This document shows positions 58,731 to 64,000 of a stretch of 64,000 nucleotides of DNA, piece by piece; the stretch's first letter is position 1; every line of letters starts with the position of its first letter. The translations under genes and the position numbers were made by a program. The notes beneath the pieces were generated by a model. The model ran no database searches. It saw nothing but the letters and a program-made list of their open reading frames with translations, and had not been told where the DNA came from. The stretch is from Monomorium pharaonis (Eukaryota; Arthropoda; Insecta; Hymenoptera; Formicidae). The stretch covers positions 21,485,136 to 21,549,135 of the forward strand of contig NC_050472.1 of NCBI RefSeq assembly GCF_013373865.1, in the 5' to 3' direction.

Positions 58731-60950
58731 CAGTGATAATAAATCTTCGTGACTATACTCTCGTTGGAACTCAGTACCAGAAATTCTTCAAATCCACAAC
58801 CTTCTTGTTATCGCGGCCAACAATTTGTGGATGAAAAAGACAAAACAGCAAAAAATAAAATAATGCATGAAACCAGTCTACGAAAAATTAATTCTTCACC
58901 ATTTATACCATTACCAATGTCGTATTTCTACTTAATTTTCAAATATTTTCAACAGATCAGAAATATTTAACTATAATATCTTGTTTTTTTTTAGAAATTT
59001 TTTATAACATTCTAAATTAAGTTTTGTTGTAACATATATACCCTATATCATATCTTCATTACACACATAAACATATTTTAATGTAAAATACAGATCTCTT
59101 AGATTTTATATATGTATATAGAAAATAATAATATATATTAGCCGTCTTCAAAAATTGACATAATAAAATAAAAATTAAAAATCTTTAAATATTAAACAAC
59201 CACATAAAATTCGTTTCATTAACTTTCTCGAAACGATCGAACATCTTTGTTCCTGACAAAAGTCGTTAAAGTTAATGCCTGCCGCGAAGTTTCCATTTAA
59301 TCTAAATATTATGTAATCAAATAAGATTTGAAACAATCTAACTAGGTGCATATTTCTAACTATGACAACACTTACAAAGCTTACGCTCGGAGAGTCGCGA
59401 GATAGACGCAGCGGCAGCAGCACCGAACTGTCTCTCTGGCTCTTTTATTATTATTATTATTATCATCATCCTCATCCTTCCGCAAGATATCGCACGCATT
59501 CGTTCGCGGCCGGGGTAGCTTATTTGTTATTCAAAGGACGTCGTAGGAAGAAATGCAAATGCTACCCTGGCTAGGGGTTTCAACGCTTTCTACGCATACC
59601 CCGTTGCGGCTTCACATTTTCCCGCGTCACACATATATTCTATCTCCTTTCCTCACATCGCAACCAGTTGATTCGCCGTTTTGCTTTTTTCTACATTTTC
59701 ATGATGGGAAATTGAAAGCCTGAGCGTAAGAACAAAACAAGCCCACTTTTTTCACGCGGTGCGTCACTTGGTAATCAATGAGCAGCGACGAAAATGATAT
59801 TCAACTAGCGGTATTTAGAAAGTAATCGCTTTTTTTTGTTTACTGTTCAAGCAGTTGCGAGATAAAAGCATCTAATTAATTGTGCTTTGAATAATCAATT
59901 ATTTAACACACAGAGATGAAAATAGTATTAGATACAGATTTGGAATAAAAGAACTGAGAAAACATGAATTATTTGTCAATCAGTATTTGTTGAATAATTA
60001 CACATCAATCACTTGCAAGAGAACAGAAATCTCTGTCGTGAAAGAAGGCAAAGTGAAGAAGAAACTAAAACAGAAAAAAGTAACCTGGACATGCATGGTT
60101 TCTCCAGCAATCGAAGAACGTTACAAACGTCATCCCAGCATTTTCAGTATTCGCTTCTCAATGGAACACACGGTGAAATGCTCGATAAAATTTCAAAATG
60201 TCTCGGACAGCTTCTTGGCTCTCTTGTAAGGTTTGAAAAAGTGGACTTTCGCTGCGACTGGCTCTCTTGCAAACCGGGACTTGAATTCCCATTTAATACG
60301 CCTCTCCCGTTTCAAGCACCAGGCATCCCTTTCCCTTTAGCTCGTACTATCGTTTTACATCTAGTGCTAAATGTGACCGTTTGATTCTCGTCTTGCAATA
60401 ACACCGAACGCGACCTTCGACACGAAACGAAAACTCGCAAATAATCATCAAATACGAAACGCGAGTATATTAAAAAAAAAATGTATTGGCATATCGTAAT
60501 AAGAGAAACACTATCTCTTCAAAAAGAACCAAGACTCTTTCTTTTTCCACACACTTAAATTTTTTATGTAATATGTATTATATGTTATTATAAAGTACAC
60601 TGCAAATTTATTTACATTGTAATTATTTTCTTAATTTTTCGGTATTTGTACTGCTTGTTGGAATTAAAAACATTTGAATTATCACGAAATTATAAAGTAT
60701 CATTAAATATATTTTTTTGTAACATTGATGCATTATTGTACTGCAATATTTCTAAAAATAAGCATCGTATTGTTGCATGTAATATTATAACAACGTTTCA
60801 ATAACATTGTACGTTTTTGCAATGCTGCAATATCACAGTTAAAATATTTCTGCAATGTTTCCGCAATTCTTTTTATGCTACATGAAAGAGAACTTGTTAT
60901 TAAAAGACGATCACCTTCGAATAACATCGATACGTGAACGAATGATAATT
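58731..60950. other. Unassigned mosaic
   Basis: AT-rich with CpG-containing patches at 59380-59600 and 60160-60450. A TTA then TCA run lies at 59445-59478. Around 60730-60860 the words GCAATATT and GCAATG recur several times, perhaps a decayed repeat. Frames of 80 and 123 codons near 60.0-60.4 kb overlap and show no domain. Confidence 0.4.
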
Positions 60951-61640
60951 TAATATCTGTCCGTTATAAAATTACTGCGCACAGTCGAAATGCGTTCGAT
61001 TAGAATATGAAGAATTTGAAATGATAGCGCGTGACTCGCTTAAAGTCACCGGGGTTACATTAAATCTCGAGATTTTCGAAACGGAGTTTGAATATCAATG
61101 GCGCGGGCGCTGCGTCGCATGCGAGATTAAACGGAGTCGACGAGCGGCATTTTATTCGGCTGTAAATTTCACCGGCCGCGTAGATATCGGCGATGTAATT
61201 ATTAATTTAATTAAGTCGCGAGACTCGGAGTCGGTGCGATTCATTGCGGGGGCGGCCGGCCCTCCCCAGCACTCCTTCTCGCGAATCATCAAGGAAATCT
61301 TCGCGATCCCCGAGCAATTCCTCGTGTCTCTCGCGGAAATCTCTAAATGCAATCGCGCTTTTTATAGATTTTCGATAATTAAGGCCGCACAGGACGAGCG
61401 CGCGCGCGCGCGCGAGACACACGGCGGAACCGTCGTGAAAACTTGGCAAATGATGCACATTGTTTGTATGTCGTTCGATTTACGCTGTGTAAACGGCGCA
61501 AGCGAGAGCGACGACCCACTTAGTATGTATTCGCCAGGAGTAATCGAGAAGTCGGCGATAGTTACTCGTAAGAGGATAGAATCCGCTTTTGCACCTTCGC
61601 GCACGGTAGATCAATCGTTTTCTATGTAAATTGTATACGG
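60951..61640. other. CpG-rich patch with a 202-codon open frame not accepted as a gene
   Basis: The plus-strand frame 61021-61629 is the second longest in the window. It contains no domain I recognise, includes a (GC)n run at 61398-61414 that yields alternating Arg-Ala, and is matched by minus-strand frames of 66, 83 and 80 codons over the same bases. Composition openness explains it better than coding. A lineage-specific protein cannot be excluded. Confidence 0.35.
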
Positions 61641-64000
61641 TACATCATGGCAAACGTACTTTCAATTTTAACCCTGAAATCCACGGGCTCTTTGATTGAA
61701 CGTGGATGAATTACATTTCGCTTCCCTTCCCGTTACTCATTTTGATAACGAGTGAAGAAAGTGGCCGTATATCCGGGATATCTCGGCAAAAGAGAGAGAG
61801 AGAAAAAAAAACAATTGACTAAAAGGTGCTCTATCTTTTTTTTTTTAATTAAATTATTGTGAAAACGTATTGAATTGTGCGTTGCGCACTTCCGACTCGA
61901 GCTTTGATGATAACTTGAACGGAAAACCTGCGATTGAAAAAGACTACGTAAAAGTTGAAAATAAATGTGGAGCATAACGGTTGTATTGCACAATTCAACA
62001 ATCGATTCGAATCGCGCCTCTGTCAAAGTGAATCGCCCCTCAACTAAACTCGCTTCCGATCAAACTGTGTTACGAATACAATGCAGCGCATTTCTAGAAC
62101 CGTCCGAGCTTGTTACCGAATAAATCGTTATCTTGTAATTGCCGCACACAATGGCTAAACATGTCTATTATCCCGTCCCTTGACGTCTGTATTTAATAGA
62201 AAATACAGAAAAATTGTCAACACCAACCTAAGTCTTTTGATGTGACACTCTCTCATTTCTTGAAAACTAAAGTGCGCTTTATTAATATTGATAAAAACGT
62301 AATTAGAAAAATAAAGAAGTAATCACTCATAGTTTATATATTCATGGCTTTTTTAATATAAAATGTATTAAAAATAAATTTTTCACAAGTAAAAATAAAA
62401 CATGTTTACATAGTTTTGTTTTCTAAATTGTAATATAGGTTAAACAATAATAAGTATATTATTAATAATATTAAATCATTTTACATTCGTAGCGTCTTAA
62501 AAATATTTTATTTATATTTTTCTTCTTATTTTTCTCATAATACAATTTTAAACACAAAATCAAAATGTAGCGTAAACTGCCTCATCTATTGATAAGAAAG
62601 ATTAAGAAACTAGTGAAAATTACACAGAACAGAATCAAAGACATTATTAGGAAATCTATCTATTAAATTAATAATCTGATTTTTATATATTGTCGCACTA
62701 CATGTTGCGTCTACAAAACAGTATAAAATATTTGAAAAAAGAAAAATGTGAAAAGCGACCTATTATGTCGAGACGTCCTTTGATTTATTAAACACTTATT
62801 TTTGCTTTAATTAAGAAAAACTATTGCAAAACTCGAAATATTATAAAAAACTGCTGTATCATCTGACAGAAGACATTTTCTAGTCTGTATTTACGTTTCA
62901 AAGTTTTATTTTTAGTTTCGTTTAATAAATATGATCCAAAAACAAAGTGATACGTCGATATCGGCGACCTTCCTCTACGTTACTCGTGATTGTCGCGGAC
63001 CTTCGTGCAAATTGGTTCGTTTCATCACGCTTTCATCGAGCGATATTTATTAAAGTCACTTCCATTATTGGGGTTTTCTGAATAATTAGACCCGATAAAA
63101 ATAAATTAAAGCTTCTTTTTATTTCTGACGTTATTAAAATTCTGGCAATTTAAGCGTCATTTGTATTTATTCAAAAAGTTCACTCGTCTAATTGCACAAA
63201 CGTCAAAGTGTAATTCTATTTTTATAAAAAGCATAGAATGTAAATGCAAACTAAATTTCGTTATGTCTTTTACAAAATAAATGTTTATCGAAAAAAACAC
63301 GAAAAGAAGTCAATAGTTTTCAAAATCCAATTTCTCTTTAATCCACAATATAACGAGTAATAATCTCCCAGCGCGAGAATCTAATTGAGTAGAGTTCGTG
63401 AAACACCGTGAATATCTCAAGCGCGCGCTCAAGTCTCTTCAAATGGTTATCATGAAGGGGGATATTGAGATTGTGAGCGGTTCACTTACTTTTACAAAGC
63501 AACATCATTGCGCTTTGTCTACCCACGAGTCGCGGCAAAGGTAGAGATATTCTGAGCTATAATCCTCGCTTGTAATTCATAATTTCGCGACGAGAGAATC
63601 GGAAGGCAGCGACAAACATTTGCACATTTATTTCAGAATTCAATTCAATTTTCGTAGCGGCTTGCTGATCAACTGTCAAAGAACTAGGATGTATAAAATA
63701 AATTGCGCTTCGGTTTACTTAATAAAATTGCGAATTCGCTCCAGCGATACCTGCTACTTTTCCGTCGCCCTCTCGGCGCCTCCCGGATAATCCCAACCAC
63801 TTTGGAGACGATCAGAGTGCAAAGCTTCACGTGTGTGCATAAGTTATTGTCTCAAATACGTACGCTCAGTACGGGATTACGACATGATGATCAGTGACCT
63901 ACTTTCCCGAGATACAAGGAGCAATATTTAAATCAACCGGAGCAACTCGTAACTCGTGTTGACGGGTGGGAATGTCCCCGGGTCGAGACTCGCGCGAAAT
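61641..64000. other. Unassigned DNA to the right edge
   Basis: Mixed to 62240, AT-rich at 62240-62960, then mixed with CpG-richer DNA at the right edge. Frames of 64 and 97 codons have no domain. No repeat copy, microsatellite of note or RNA gene was recognised. Confidence 0.4.

Noticed and set aside
58705..58735. Polypyrimidine tract ending in CAG, resembling a splice acceptor
   Set aside because: The tract is a CTTT microsatellite and the following frame shows no domain.
61021..61629. 202-codon plus-strand open frame
   Set aside because: Minus-strand frames are open over the same bases, a (GC)n run lies inside, and no domain is seen. It is the likeliest of the rejected frames to deserve a homology search.
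1..64000. tRNA, rRNA and retrotransposon protein remnants
   Set aside because: I scanned by eye for B-box-like GGTTCGANTCC, conserved rRNA blocks and reverse transcriptase or transposase motifs and found none I could support. A tRNAscan-SE and translated repeat search would be decisive.

Overview
This window looks like nuclear DNA from an insect, most likely a hymenopteran and plausibly an ant. That is inference. CpG dinucleotides are not depleted: many CpG-dense patches of a few hundred bases lie in an AT-rich matrix. GA/CT microsatellites are frequent, and interstitial CCTAA arrays match the insect (TTAGG)n telomere unit. There is no bacterial or viral gene organisation.

I can support no protein-coding gene, rRNA, tRNA or CRISPR array. 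Every open frame is short (the longest is 238 codons), shows no recognisable domain, and is usually open on the opposite strand too, as expected in GC-rich or repetitive DNA. The window is best read as intergenic or long-intron sequence. A CpG-rich block at about 52.37-53.65 kb is the best, still weak, candidate for a promoter or first exon.

Region 1-10 kb carries the clearest structures. A 1.74-kb foldback element (4639-6379) has long inverted arms, a 10-bp direct repeat at its borders, a 164-bp tandem repeat inside each arm, a recurring GAGATGCT octamer, and a 20-unit C/T-rich minisatellite at its centre. A roughly 110-bp sequence occurs on both sides of it (3775-3893 and 6714-6820). An AT-rich inverted-repeat element at 7.13-7.87 kb has a relative in opposite orientation at 34.7-35.2 kb. 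A CpG-rich block of diverged internal repeats (7987-9068) has CCTAA arrays at both ends.

Region 10-45 kb is a mosaic of CpG-rich single-copy patches and AT-rich spacers. It holds several hairpins (14.3-14.7 kb, 17.6-17.7 kb, 39.1 kb), near-perfect palindromes (19.7, 31.4, 34.9, 35.9 kb), a G-quadruplex candidate (28.2 kb) and a MITE-like element (30676-31032).

Region 45-64 kb holds a 59-bp alternating purine/pyrimidine tract (Z-DNA candidate), a 155/160-bp tandem duplication, a second MITE-like element (46322-46825), the CpG-rich block at 52.37-53.65 kb with an internal direct repeat, a (CT)40 tract at 57.7 kb, and otherwise unassigned sequence. All comparisons were made by eye within the window. 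Element boundaries and family assignments are approximate unless a flanking duplication is stated.
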